DNA from: JBFGJH01 sp041586155
Lineage (GTDB): Bacteria > Actinomycetota > Acidimicrobiia > Spongiisociales > JAENVV01
Direction: 5' to 3'
Assembly (NCBI GenBank): GCA_041586155.1
Contig: JBFHAT010000011.1
Span: 1-64,000 of the forward strand
DNA length: 64,000 bases
Shown here: one piece after another, positions 1-8,750 of the stretch
How positions within the stretch are numbered: position 1 is the first letter of the stretch
Layout: each line of letters starts with the position of its first letter
Program-made: the position numbers and the translations under genes
The notes under the pieces: generated by a model
Seen by the model: the letters and a program-made list of their open reading frames with translations, nothing else
The model's database searches: none
Told to the model about the DNA's origin: nothing

Positions 1-1000
1 AAGGCAATCCAGCCGTCTCGTCGAGCCCCATCATCAGGTTGGCCGCCTGGATTGCCTGACCGGCAGCTCCCTTCACGAGATTGTCGATGACGCACATGAC
101 GATCACGGAATCGGTGTGCGGATCGTGATAGCCGGCGAGCAGCGCCCGATTGGATCCAACGACCCACCGGGTCTGTGGCGGCTCGTCCAGCACTGCCACG
201 AACGGCTTGTCTGCGGCGAAATCGCGCAAGACCGCTTGCACCTCATCGCCTGATGTGGCCCTGGCGGCGGGGGCGGTACACGTCGCCAAGATGCCGCGCT
301 GCATGGGAACGAGGTGCGGCGTGAACCTCAGCTGCAATTGCTGTTCGACGGCAGCTTCCAGCGCCATCTCGATCTCGGGCCTGTGCCGGTGGCGGCCCAC
401 TGCATACGCACGCACACCTTCGTCGACCGCTCCATAGAGCAGATCGGCCCGGAGCGCCCGCCCAGCCCCCGACACGCCCGACATGGCGTCGATGACGACT
501 CCCTCTCCGATCAGCCCGGCCTGAACGAGGGGAACGATGGCGAGAAGCGACGCGGTGGGATAACAGCCCGGAGCGGCCACTCTCTGCGCCCCACGGATCG
601 CGCCGCCGAACAACTCGGGCAAACCGTACACCCACTCCACGAGCGTTTCGGGATGTGGGTGATCTGCTCCATACGCCTGGCGGTAGCGATCGTTTGAGTC
701 CAACCGGAAGTCACTTCCAAGGTCGACGACCTTGATGCCCGCCGCACTGAGCGCGACACCGATCTCGGCCGAGGCTCCGTGCGGTAGCGCAATGAAGGCC
801 AGGTCGATGCCCGGCAGCTCGCTGGTCAGCGGCTTCAGTTCTCTCGCCGGCTGGTCGAGATGGGGATGGACCGTCCCGAGCACCTCGCCGGCTTGGCTGT
901 GCGCGCCCAGATAGCTGGTCTCGAACACGGGATGCGCGTCGATCAGGCGCACCAACTCTCCCCCACCGTATCCGGACGCTCCGAGGATCGCCGTCTTCAT
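1..1000 (-). CDS. argC: N-acetyl-gamma-glutamyl-phosphate reductase, C-terminus cut by the window
   Basis: ArgC makes the NADPH-dependent reduction of N-acetylglutamyl phosphate to the semialdehyde in arginine biosynthesis. The visible 333 residues start with a Rossmann loop (GASGYGGGE) and include the active-site cysteine in APGCYPT at about residue 143, followed by a typical GVSGAGR segment. The ATG at 1000 is the only sensible start, 12 bp from a 16-bp palindrome that may be the ArgR site. The gene runs leftwards off the window, so the C-terminus and the rest of any arg operon are not visible. Identification is firm. Confidence 0.95.
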   Translation of the reverse strand, partial: MKTAILGASGYGGGELVRLIDAHPVFETSYLGAHSQAGEVLGTVHPHLDQPARELKPLTSELPGIDLAFIALPHGASAEIGVALSAAGIKVVDLGSDFRLDSNDRYRQAYGADHPHPETLVEWVYGLPELFGGAIRGAQRVAAPGCYPTASLLAIVPLVQAGLIGEGVVIDAMSGVSGAGRALRADLLYGAVDEGVRAYAVGRHRHRPEIEMALEAAVEQQLQLRFTPHLVPMQRGILATCTAPAARATSGDEVQAVLRDFAADKPFVAVLDEPPQTRWVVGSNRALLAGYHDPHTDSVIVMCVIDNLVKGAAGQAIQAANLMMGLDETAGLP

Positions 1001-1012
1001 TGGTGCAATTCT

Positions 1013-1028
1013 ATACGCATATGCGTAT
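1013..1028. promoter_or_regulatory. 16-bp perfect palindrome upstream of argC, candidate ArgR operator
   Basis: ATACGCATATGCGTAT is a perfect inverted repeat ending 12 bp before the argC start codon. Its size, AT-rich centre and place in front of the first arginine gene fit an ARG box bound by ArgR/AhrC. The half-site differs from the textbook E. coli TGAAT, so the assignment rests on position and symmetry. It lies between divergent-facing ends, as the M1 peptidase gene terminates at 1041. Confidence 0.5.
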
Positions 1029-1040
1029 GCCGCAACATGG

Positions 1041-2588
1041 TCATCGTGGAGGTTCGAGACCAAGCTCGGGGATGGGCGGGATCTCCGGCTCAAACAACCA
1101 CGCGTCGAAGAACAGCGAGAAATCAGAGCCGGTCACGCCTTCCACGACATCGACGAAGTCCTCCGTCGTGGCGTTGCCATAGGCATGTCGGTCGGCATAG
1201 GTGCGAAGGATGTTGAAGAAGTCGTCGTCACCCACTTCGAGCCGTAACGCATGAAGCAGCAACCCGCCCCGGAAGTAGATGCTGGCATTGAACAGGTCGT
1301 CGGGGGCGGGCCGGCCAGGTGGTGGGAACGATTCCTGGGCGATCTGGCGTGCTGCATCGGCGCCCCCGGCTTCTGCAAGGTAGAAGGCCCCGCTCATCAC
1401 GTCGTAGGCGAACTCGATATCGGTGTTCATCCGGTCGGCGTCCCCTTTGTGCTCCAGCCACAGCCATTGCGTGTAGGTGGCGAATCCCTCGTTGAGCCAG
1501 ATGTCGCTCCAGTCGCCCACGCTCACACTGTTCCCGAACCACTGGTGCGCAAGCTCATGCACGACGACGTCCTCGCCGAGCGCGAGGGACTGACGTCCGT
1601 AGGTCGACAGCGTCTGTGTCTCCAGCGCCGCGCCGAGATCCACGGTGTCGACGACCAGCGACCCGTACTGATCGAACGGATAGGGCCCGAAGGTATCGAT
1701 CAAGAAGGCCATCATCTCGCTCTGCGCAGCGAAAGGGACGAGGAGATCGGGCTCGATGTCATCGTCGAAGTAGTTGCGGATCGGTATCTCCGACGGCCCC
1801 ACCTCGTCGGCGCGAACGAAATCACCCACGGCAAACGCCACGAGGTACGGCGCGATCGGATCGTTGGATTCCCAGACATAGCGGGTGGTGTCCTCGTCGA
1901 CGAGCTCCGTTTCAATCAGCGTCCCCGACGCGGCCACCACGAGAGGGTTGCGAACCGTGGCGGCGATGCGGTACGTCGCCTTGTCCAGCGGATGGTCGTT
2001 GATCGGCATCCATGAGGAGGTACCGTCAGGCTCGCTGAACGCAAAGAGCGAATCGAGGCCCTGAACCAGCCCGGTACGGAAGGGCGCAGCCGTCGATTCG
2101 AACGGAACGGGTGCGCCTCCATACATGATCGTCACCTCGAACTCCTCTCCCGCCTCGATGACCGGTTCCGGGTCGATCCGAAGCTCTCCGCCGGAATGGG
2201 AATGGGGTGCCTCGGCGCCGTTCACCGCAACCTCCTCGACCTCGAGCGTGTCGAAGTCGAACGTGAAGCTGTCGAGGGTTTCCAACGCAGTCACCAGGTA
2301 ATCGGCGGTGCCCTGCAAAGACGGCGCCTCCGGATCGACTCGCAGCTCGAGCTGTACGGACTGGATGTCGTAACCCTCGTTGCCGAGCGCCGGGTAGTAC
2401 GAGTCCCCGAGGCCGTCGGCGGCGTGGATACCCTCCAGTGGGACACCGGTATCCGTCGTGTTGGGCGCCGCCGAGCCTGGTGCTGCTTCGGAAGGCCGGC
2501 TCGTGGTGGTTGGGGCGGGAGCCGTGCAAGCGGCGACCATCACCAGACCGGCCATCATCAGGACGGCCAACCTGTCATTCCTCGGCAT
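1041..2588 (-). CDS. M1-family metallopeptidase lipoprotein (aminopeptidase N-like)
   Basis: This is a secreted zinc metallopeptidase of the M1 (gluzincin) family, expected to trim peptides outside the membrane. The N-terminus has a short charged region, a hydrophobic stretch and a lipobox ending VAAC, so the mature protein should be lipid-anchored. The HELAHQ zinc motif is near residue 343 and the third ligand lies in NEGFATY about 20 residues later. The GAMEN-like substrate loop appears as GAALE. At 515 residues it lacks the long C-terminal domains of E. coli PepN. Its start overlaps the end of cca by 14 bp, suggesting coupled translation. Confidence 0.9.
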   Translation of the reverse strand: MPRNDRLAVLMMAGLVMVAACTAPAPTTTSRPSEAAPGSAAPNTTDTGVPLEGIHAADGLGDSYYPALGNEGYDIQSVQLELRVDPEAPSLQGTADYLVTALETLDSFTFDFDTLEVEEVAVNGAEAPHSHSGGELRIDPEPVIEAGEEFEVTIMYGGAPVPFESTAAPFRTGLVQGLDSLFAFSEPDGTSSWMPINDHPLDKATYRIAATVRNPLVVAASGTLIETELVDEDTTRYVWESNDPIAPYLVAFAVGDFVRADEVGPSEIPIRNYFDDDIEPDLLVPFAAQSEMMAFLIDTFGPYPFDQYGSLVVDTVDLGAALETQTLSTYGRQSLALGEDVVVHELAHQWFGNSVSVGDWSDIWLNEGFATYTQWLWLEHKGDADRMNTDIEFAYDVMSGAFYLAEAGGADAARQIAQESFPPPGRPAPDDLFNASIYFRGGLLLHALRLEVGDDDFFNILRTYADRHAYGNATTEDFVDVVEGVTGSDFSLFFDAWLFEPEIPPIPELGLEPPR

Positions 2589-3954
2589 CGGTCCGCCATT
2601 CGTCGATCAGTGCGTACGCCTCATCTTCCGTATAGGGGCCATGGTCAATTCGATGCTCCAGCAGCATCCTCATCACCTCTCCCACCGCTGGTCCAGGCTC
2701 GATCCCGAGGTAGGTCATCACGTCGTGGCCGTCGATCGGGGGACGCAGTTTGGACAGCTCTTCTTGGGCGGCCAGCACTTCGATCCGTTCTTCTAGCTCA
2801 TCGATACGTCGTTGGATCGCACTGGCTCGCCGTTGGTTGCGAGTGGTGACGTCGCATCGCACGAGCTGATTGAGATCGTCGAGCAACGGCCCGGCATCTC
2901 TCACATATCGCCGCACAGCCGAGTCGGTCCAACCCATCTTGAAGGTGTGCGGGCGGAGATGGAGGAACACGAGTTGGGCGACCTCGGCAACGAAGTCGTT
3001 CGGATACCGCAGGTCTCTCAGTCGCTTCTTCGCGAGCCGGGATCCGACCACCTCGTGATGGTGGAAGCTGACCCCGTGCTCGCCGAATTCACGGGTCGCC
3101 GGCTTGCCGATGTCGTGCAGGAGGGCGGCCATGCGTAGCCGCAGTCGCGGCTCGGTCTTGGACACCACCGCCAGCGTGTGCTCCCACACGTCCTTGTGAC
3201 GGTGGAACGGGTCGTGCTGGTCTTTGAGCTCGAGAAGCTCTGGAACGACGTGCTCGGTGAGGCCCGTGTCGACCATGCCACGCAGTCCCGGTACGGGATC
3301 TTCTGCGAGTAGCAGCTTCGACAACTCGTCCCGGACGCGCTCGGCCGACACGATCGACATCCGCTTGCCCATCCTCTCGACAGCGCGGATCGTGTCTGCG
3401 CTCGGCTCGAATGTGAGGCTGCTTGCGAAACGGAACAGGCGCAGCATCCGCAATGGATCGTCGCTGAACGAGATCTCCGGGCCCACCGGCGTTCGGAGCT
3501 CCCGTCGTGCGAGGTCGGCCAGGCCATCGAATGGGTCGATCATCGTCGCATCACGAACGTCGAGCGCCATGGCGTTGATCGTGAAATCGCGCCGAGAGAG
3601 ATCGGTCTCGATGTCGCTCGAGAACGTCACCTCGGGCTTGCGGCTGTCCGGGTGGTATATCTCGTCACGGAACGTCGTGATCTCGTAGATGTGCCCGTCG
3701 ACACGCACCCCGATGGTGCCGAACCGCTCCCCCATCGTGTAAATGGCGTCGGCCATCGGGCGAACCACCTGTTTGATCTCCTCAGGGCGGGCGTCGGTGG
3801 CGAAGTCCAGATCGTCGTGGGGCACCGACAGGAGCGCGTCGCGCACGGAGCCGCCTACCAGGTACAGCTCATGACCGGCGGCGGCGAACAGATCCGCCAG
3901 GCGACGCGTCGGCGACCCATCGGCGAGCAACCACCGCAATCGTTCCGGAACCAC
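2575..3954 (-). CDS. cca: CCA tRNA nucleotidyltransferase
   Basis: The enzyme adds or repairs the 3' CCA of tRNAs, needed here because the tRNA genes in this window do not encode CCA. The nucleotidyltransferase domain has the VGGSVRD loop at about residue 28 and a DLDFATD catalytic aspartate pair; an HD domain (LLHDIGKP) lies near residue 278, as in actinobacterial PcnA/Cca. The reading frame stays open upstream to 4218, but that part runs through the GC-rich repeats and has no homologous look, so I place the start at the GTG at 3954 (459 residues). No clear Shine-Dalgarno site supports this, so the start is uncertain. Confidence 0.9.
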   Translation of the reverse strand: MVPERLRWLLADGSPTRRLADLFAAAGHELYLVGGSVRDALLSVPHDDLDFATDARPEEIKQVVRPMADAIYTMGERFGTIGVRVDGHIYEITTFRDEIYHPDSRKPEVTFSSDIETDLSRRDFTINAMALDVRDATMIDPFDGLADLARRELRTPVGPEISFSDDPLRMLRLFRFASSLTFEPSADTIRAVERMGKRMSIVSAERVRDELSKLLLAEDPVPGLRGMVDTGLTEHVVPELLELKDQHDPFHRHKDVWEHTLAVVSKTEPRLRLRMAALLHDIGKPATREFGEHGVSFHHHEVVGSRLAKKRLRDLRYPNDFVAEVAQLVFLHLRPHTFKMGWTDSAVRRYVRDAGPLLDDLNQLVRCDVTTRNQRRASAIQRRIDELEERIEVLAAQEELSKLRPPIDGHDVMTYLGIEPGPAVGEVMRMLLEHRIDHGPYTEDEAYALIDEWRTDAEE

Positions 3955-4030
3955 CCCAACAGGGTAGGGCGACGCCAACCACCGCGAGTCGGTAGTGGGG
4001 AGGCCACGAGGGGCGGCTCCGCCGGGCAAG

Positions 4031-4110
4031 ACGAAAGCACCACCCCCCCTGCGGCGGTACCTTCCCCCCGTCTCAACGACGGGGGGACTATCCGCACAGA
4101 GCAAGCAACC
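4031..4110 (+). repeat. GC-rich intergenic palindromic repeat, copy 1
   Basis: The unit begins ACGAAAGCACCACCC, includes GGCGGTACCTT, then a 9-bp stem CCCCCCGTC (4064-4072) and GACGGGGGG (4078-4086) around a 5-base loop, and ends CAGAGCAAGCAAC. A second copy follows 186 bp downstream, and an inverted copy lies at about 54941-55045. Confidence 0.85.
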
Positions 4111-4216
4111 GAGATTCCTGCCATGCGTCTGGGGGTGCACGAAGGGGAGGCTCCGCTGGCTCAAGACGTTGACGGACGAAGGTCGAACGAATCCGGCCCG
4201 GGCCCCCCGGACCAAC

Positions 4217-4309
4217 ACGAAAGCACCACCCCCCTACCCCCGCCCTCCGGGCGGCGGTACCTTCCCCCCGTCTCAACGACGGGGGGACTAACCACGCAGA
4301 GCAAGCAAC
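4217..4309 (+). repeat. GC-rich intergenic palindromic repeat, copy 2
   Basis: Same unit as 4031-4110, with 13 extra bases (cccccgccctccg region) before GGCGGTACC and the identical stem at 4264-4272 and 4278-4286. The intergenic block 3955-4456 is otherwise GC-rich hairpins with no gene. Confidence 0.85.
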
Positions 4310-4422
4310 TGCACAAACGTGGTGGGGGTGCTCGAGGGGGCGGCTCCGCCGGCCCCCTCGTACGGGACGGCGGCGGCGTGTACGTCGCCGTCCCAAGATG
4401 AGGGCGGCCGGGAGGCCGCTCG

Positions 4423-4454
4423 AACAAACCCGATCCCGAGCCTCTCGGGATCGG
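4423..4454 (-). terminator. Intrinsic terminator after pilT
   Basis: On the minus strand, an 11-bp perfect stem (4430-4440 with 4444-4454, 3-base loop) is followed by GTTTGTTCG. It begins 3 bp past the pilT stop codon, so it should end the leftward pilT transcript. Confidence 0.8.
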
Positions 4455-4456
4455 AA

Positions 4457-5536
4457 TCACGTCTTGATGATGCCTTGTTGTTCGGCTTTGACGCGGAAGT
4501 CGTGAGGGTTGGAGGCGTTCTGCATTGCCACCTGGAAGCTGATCTCGCCGTTCTTGAAGCGGTCGAGGATCGACTGGTCAAAGGTCTGCATGCCGTAGAA
4601 CTCCGACTCTCTGATGACTTCGACGAGGCTGTGCGTCTCCGTGGGGTCGACGATCCGGTCGTACACCCGGCCGTTCATCGTCAACACTTCGATGGCCGGC
4701 ACCCGACCGCCATCGGTGCGCTCGAGAAGCCGCTGTGAGACGACGCCCTTCAGGGTCGACGCCAGGAGGATGCGGATCTGCTGCTGTTGATGAGGCGGGA
4801 AGAAGTCGATGATCCGGTTGATGGTTTCGGTGGCGTCGATCGTGTGGAGAGTGGAGAGCACGAGGTGCCCCGTCTCGGCCGCCTGCAGCGCAGCTTTGAC
4901 CGTCTCGGCGTCGCGCATCTCGCCGATGAGGATCACGTCGGGGTCTTGACGGAGTGCGCGCCGCAGCGCCTCGTTGAAATTCTTGGTGTCCATGCCTACT
5001 TCGCGCTGGGCGATGATCGAGAGCTTGTCGCGGTGGAGAACCTCGATGGGATCCTCGATCGTGATGATGTTGAGGCGGCGAGCCGTGTTCATGAAGTCGA
5101 TGATCGATGCCAGCGTCGTCGTCTTGCCCGAGCCGGTGGGTCCGGTCACGAGGATCAGACCGCGTGCTTCGTGCGACAACTTCTCGAGGACAGCGGGCAA
5201 TCCCAGCTCCCCAAATGTCTGGGTGCTGGGGAGGACTCGTCGGAGGACGAGGCTGACGGAACCTCGCTGACGAAAGACGTTGACCCGGAAGCGCCCCAGG
5301 TCGGGCTTGCCGTAGGCGAAGTCCGCCTCGGACAGCTCGCGAAACTCGGCCGCTGCCCGCTGTGTGAAGATCTGCTGGGCGTATTCCTCGGTGTCGTTGG
5401 GCATGAGCACCGGCAGCGACGTGGGGTGGAGCTCACCGTCGATGCGCATGACCGGCGGTGACCCGACCTTGAGGTGGACGTCGGACGCCTCGACTTCGAT
5501 CATTTTCTTGAGAAGCTCATCGAGCGAGGCCGCCAC
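4457..5536 (-). CDS. pilT: PilT-type retraction ATPase (type II/IV secretion system family)
   Basis: This hexameric cytoplasmic ATPase drives retraction of type IV pili. Visible features are Walker A GPTGSGKTT at about residue 134, an Asp box and Walker B ILIGEMRD near residue 200, and the His box (TGHLVLSTLHT) after it. Length, 359 residues, matches PilT (about 345-370). I chose GTG at 5536 because AGGAGAACGCG sits just upstream; the frame continues further but without a better site. No pilus assembly genes are near, so the partner machine must be encoded elsewhere. A PilB/PilU-like paralogue is possible but PilT fits best. Confidence 0.9.
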   Translation of the reverse strand: MAASLDELLKKMIEVEASDVHLKVGSPPVMRIDGELHPTSLPVLMPNDTEEYAQQIFTQRAAAEFRELSEADFAYGKPDLGRFRVNVFRQRGSVSLVLRRVLPSTQTFGELGLPAVLEKLSHEARGLILVTGPTGSGKTTTLASIIDFMNTARRLNIITIEDPIEVLHRDKLSIIAQREVGMDTKNFNEALRRALRQDPDVILIGEMRDAETVKAALQAAETGHLVLSTLHTIDATETINRIIDFFPPHQQQQIRILLASTLKGVVSQRLLERTDGGRVPAIEVLTMNGRVYDRIVDPTETHSLVEVIRESEFYGMQTFDQSILDRFKNGEISFQVAMQNASNPHDFRVKAEQQGIIKT

Positions 5537-5598
5537 CGCGTTCTCCTTTTCAGTGCTAGCCGGGTACGCAGTCGGTATCGGCGCGTTGATGGGGCGAC

Positions 5599-6612
5599 TT
5601 AACCGATCTTCCAGAAGCGCCGCTGCTCGGCCTCGACCAAGTCGAGCGCTCGCCATCCCTCTGCGCTGGACCGTCCACCCGGCCCGCCGTCATCATCGTG
5701 GCCGGCGGCCCCGCGGAGCGTGGCTGCGACAGACGCTTCGATCGCCTCGAGGTCGTAGCCCCCTTCCAGGAAGTAGATGACCCGACCCGCCGGCACCATC
5801 TGCTTGATGCGCCGAGCCATGAACCCGTAGTCATCTGCTTCGAGGCCGATGTCCGCGAGTGGGTCGCGTCGATGAGCATCGAAGCCTGCCGACACGAGCA
5901 CCCAGTCGGGCTCGTACTGCGCCACGACCGGGTCGATGACTCGATCGAATGCCGCCCGATACACGTCGCCGGTGGTTCCCGCCGGGACAGGGATGTTGAC
6001 CACGGTGCCGACGCCCGGTCCGTATCCGGTCTCGTCGAGCCATCCGGTGCCCGGATAGAACGGATACTCGTGAACGGACACGTAGAGGAGATCCACTCGG
6101 TCGGCGTACAGGTCTTGAGTGCCGTTGCCGTGGTGCACATCCCAATCGATGACGGCGACTCGTTGACCTCGTCTTATGAGGTACTCAGCTGTCACGGCAA
6201 CGTTGTTGAACAGACAAAACCCCATTGCCCGCTTGGCCAGAGCGTGGTGACCGGGGGGCCTGACAGCGAGGAACGCCGTGTCGGCCGCTCCGTCATCCAG
6301 CAGGTCGACCGCTTGTGGTCCGGCACCCGCAGCATGGAGCGCGGCATTCCAACTGGCTTCCACGGCGTAGGTGTCGGCATCGAGGTGACCGCCGCCCGTG
6401 GAGCAGAACGCTTCGATCGCTCGCACGTACTCGGCGGGGTGGACGGCCTCCAGAGCGGCCGGCTGAACGCTGGTCGCCTCCAATTCCTGCACGACAGTGC
6501 TTGACGCGACCGCTCCCCGCCTCACTGCACCGAGTCGATCCGGCCGCTCGGGATGCCAGCTCGGCGAGGCGTGCTCCAGGAAGGTTGGATGCGTCACATA
6601 CAGCGTGCCCAT
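5599..6612 (-). CDS. Histone deacetylase-family (AcuC-like) Zn-dependent deacetylase
   Basis: Members of this arginase/deacetylase fold remove acetyl groups from lysines or small polyamines, using a zinc held by Asp-His-Asp. The tandem catalytic histidine region is RPPGHHA, the metal ligands lie in DWDVHHGNGTQD (about residue 154) and SAGFDAHRRDP, and the tyrosine-bearing LEGGYD is near the end. The 337-residue length is typical of bacterial class II HDAC-like enzymes. It starts divergently from the GNAT gene with only 21 bp between start codons, so an acetylation-deacetylation pairing is conceivable, but the substrate cannot be read from the sequence. Confidence 0.9.
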   Translation of the reverse strand: MGTLYVTHPTFLEHASPSWHPERPDRLGAVRRGAVASSTVVQELEATSVQPAALEAVHPAEYVRAIEAFCSTGGGHLDADTYAVEASWNAALHAAGAGPQAVDLLDDGAADTAFLAVRPPGHHALAKRAMGFCLFNNVAVTAEYLIRRGQRVAVIDWDVHHGNGTQDLYADRVDLLYVSVHEYPFYPGTGWLDETGYGPGVGTVVNIPVPAGTTGDVYRAAFDRVIDPVVAQYEPDWVLVSAGFDAHRRDPLADIGLEADDYGFMARRIKQMVPAGRVIYFLEGGYDLEAIEASVAATLRGAAGHDDDGGPGGRSSAEGWRALDLVEAEQRRFWKIG

Positions 6613-6633
6613 GTGGGCGTCACTCTAAGGAGG

Positions 6634-7419
6634 ATGCCGCCCGATTCGCCGATGTGGCCGGTCGCCCTACGATTGGTTCGGACAGTCGAGGGCAGATACG
6701 TGCAGATCACCGCACGCGGAACCTGGCCGGGCCCCATCACCCTCCGGCAGGGCTGGGCCAAAGCCGTGGCCAGACAATGGAATGACGACCTTCCCGACGC
6801 GCAGATCAGGCTGGTGCGTGGTTCGTCGTCTTTCATCAGGGCGGCGACCGATCATCTAATCGCCATTGGTTCGCCGGCCGTTGCCTCACCACCTCTCCCT
6901 GAGGTGGGCACCGCAGCATGGAGGCGAGTGGGCTTTGGCGACTACCTGGAGCTGGATCTCTACGCTCTCGACCTCGCCAAAGCTCCCCCCCGAGCTGAAC
7001 ATCCCGTCGTGACCGGAGGTACCGACGAGTGGAGCCATGTGGTATCGATCGATCGGGCGGCGTTCGACGAAAGATGGCGCCTGGGCGCCGTCGGGTTGGA
7101 GGAGGCCCGCCGCGCGACGTCCCGATCGGAGACGTTGCTCTTGCGCTGCGAAGACGGGGTGGCCGGTTTCGCCATCGTCGGCGTGTCAGGCCCTGTCTCA
7201 TACCTCCAGCGAGTTGCGGTGGTTCCTGAGCAGCGCGGGCGGGGGTTCGGCCGGTCGCTGGTCAGGTCGGCTGCACGCTGGGGCCGTTCGCGCGGAGCTC
7301 GATCGATGATGCTCAACACACAGCCAGAGAACGAGCCGGCCTCGGCGCTCTATCGATCTGAGGGATTCCAAAGGATGCCGGCCGGCCTCAAGGTGCTGCG
7401 GCGGGGGGCGCCTGATTGA
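6634..7419 (+). CDS. GNAT-family N-acetyltransferase
   Basis: The C-terminal half is a GNAT domain that would transfer acetyl from acetyl-CoA to an amine. The acetyl-CoA motif A is seen as RVAVVPEQRGRGFGRSL followed by MLNTQPENEPASALYRSEGF. The N-terminal half (about residues 1-120) is unfamiliar and may be a degenerate second GNAT fold. The strong AAGGAGG at 6627-6633 directly abuts the ATG at 6634, which is too close; the ATG at 6652 is an alternative. The stop codon overlaps the TTG start of the pseudokinase gene (TTGA), so the two are translationally coupled and likely begin the operon that includes sigma factor and thioredoxin genes. Confidence 0.8.
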   Translation: MPPDSPMWPVALRLVRTVEGRYVQITARGTWPGPITLRQGWAKAVARQWNDDLPDAQIRLVRGSSSFIRAATDHLIAIGSPAVASPPLPEVGTAAWRRVGFGDYLELDLYALDLAKAPPRAEHPVVTGGTDEWSHVVSIDRAAFDERWRLGAVGLEEARRATSRSETLLLRCEDGVAGFAIVGVSGPVSYLQRVAVVPEQRGRGFGRSLVRSAARWGRSRGARSMMLNTQPENEPASALYRSEGFQRMPAGLKVLRRGAPD

Positions 7420-8750
7420 CGACCCGACCGCCGACCTTGGCGCCGGGCCGGTATCACCTGGAGGTGGAGCTGGGTTTCGACGGCGACGTGCAGGAGTGGC
7501 TGGCGGCCGACCAGTCGTTGGAGCGCCCCGTGCTCATCAGGGCGATCAGCAACCCCTCACCAGAACGTGGAGATCAGTTCCTTCGGGCGGTACGGGCAGC
7601 GGCGGCCGTGTCCCACAACCATCTCGCCGACATCTTCGAAGCCGGCTGGTTCCAGGGATCGGTGTATTCCGTGTCCGAATGGACCGGTGGGATGACGCTC
7701 GCCGATCGGACATCGGCACACGAACCCGTGTCATCCGATGAGTTCTTGCCCAACGCGTCAGGCCTCGCATCGGCGCTCGCAGCCATGCATCAAGTGGGGA
7801 CGCGGCATGGTCACATCGATGAGAGCGCCATCTACTTCGCAGCGGCTCACCCGGCCAAGCTGGCCGCATTCGGGCGGGTGCCCGTGGCGACCACATTCGA
7901 AGATGACACCCGCATGCTGGCCGAAACCCTCGAGCGCTCGCTCACCGGGAGACCTGCCGGCACGGTGTTGCCCTCCCAGCTGGTCGACGGGGTCGACGAG
8001 ACGGTCGACACAGCGCTGACGGTCGCTCGAACTGGTCGCCCCGACGCCGCTGCGCTGGCCAGCTCACTCCAATCGGCTCCTTCGCACACGGTGAGGCCGA
8101 GGGCCGAGCCACGCTGGTCGTGGCGATGGCTCGTTCCGGTAGCGATGCTCACCGTGGTGACGGTCGGCCTTGTGATCTTCGGTGCCTCACTGGTAGCGAG
8201 CGACAGCGGCCGGCGGAGCGTGCCCACCCCGACGCAGCCCCCGCCCCTTGCTGTCACGACGCCCCCCGACAGCGATCCCCCATCTACGCCGCCCGGCACG
8301 GATACTGCCCCGGTCGCCGGCGGTTCTGTCACGGCCGTTTCGGCTCGCTCGGTCGATCCGTTTGGCGACGGCGAGGAGCACGACGAGCTGGCGACCGCAG
8401 CCATCGACGGTGACTTCGAAACTCAATGGCGAACGGAGTCGTACCTCGATCCGTTGCCACGCTTGAAGGCCGGCGTTGGTTTGGCCATCGAGGTGCAGGG
8501 AGTGGTCGACGGCGTCCAGGCGTCGGGAATCCGCGATGGAACCGCCTGGAACCTCTATTGGGCGGCGGGTGTCTCGACGTCGCTGGAGGACTGGAGCCTG
8601 ATCGCCAACGGAACGGTACGCAACGGCCGGTTGGACGCCGACGTACCTCAACGGGAAAACGGAGCGTGGTTGATCTGGTTCACCGACGTTCCTGCCTCGC
8701 CAGACGGCACCTTCAACTCGTCGATCGGTGAAGTACGCTTTCGTCCATGA
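7416..8750 (+). CDS. Membrane pseudokinase with extracellular discoidin-like domain (MviN C-terminal-type)
   Basis: Residues 1-230 resemble a Ser/Thr kinase fold that has lost catalysis: the HRD region reads HGHIDES and the DFG region AFG. A single membrane segment lies at about 236-260, followed by a Pro/Thr-rich linker and an extracellular domain (about 310-444) of the kind that ends mycobacterial MviN. In mycobacteria the MurJ lipid II flippase is fused to such a pseudokinase, which when phosphorylated binds FhaA, and it lies just before sigM. Here the flippase half is absent and the pseudokinase stands alone in the same place. Start TTG at 7416 overlaps the GNAT stop; its end overlaps the sigma gene (ATGA). 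Confidence 0.75.
   Translation: MTTRPPTLAPGRYHLEVELGFDGDVQEWLAADQSLERPVLIRAISNPSPERGDQFLRAVRAAAAVSHNHLADIFEAGWFQGSVYSVSEWTGGMTLADRTSAHEPVSSDEFLPNASGLASALAAMHQVGTRHGHIDESAIYFAAAHPAKLAAFGRVPVATTFEDDTRMLAETLERSLTGRPAGTVLPSQLVDGVDETVDTALTVARTGRPDAAALASSLQSAPSHTVRPRAEPRWSWRWLVPVAMLTVVTVGLVIFGASLVASDSGRRSVPTPTQPPPLAVTTPPDSDPPSTPPGTDTAPVAGGSVTAVSARSVDPFGDGEEHDELATAAIDGDFETQWRTESYLDPLPRLKAGVGLAIEVQGVVDGVQASGIRDGTAWNLYWAAGVSTSLEDWSLIANGTVRNGRLDADVPQRENGAWLIWFTDVPASPDGTFNSSIGEVRFRP

Noticed and set aside
2575..4218. Long N-terminal extension of cca
   Set aside because: The extra 88 residues are encoded by the GC-rich repeats and have no domain character.
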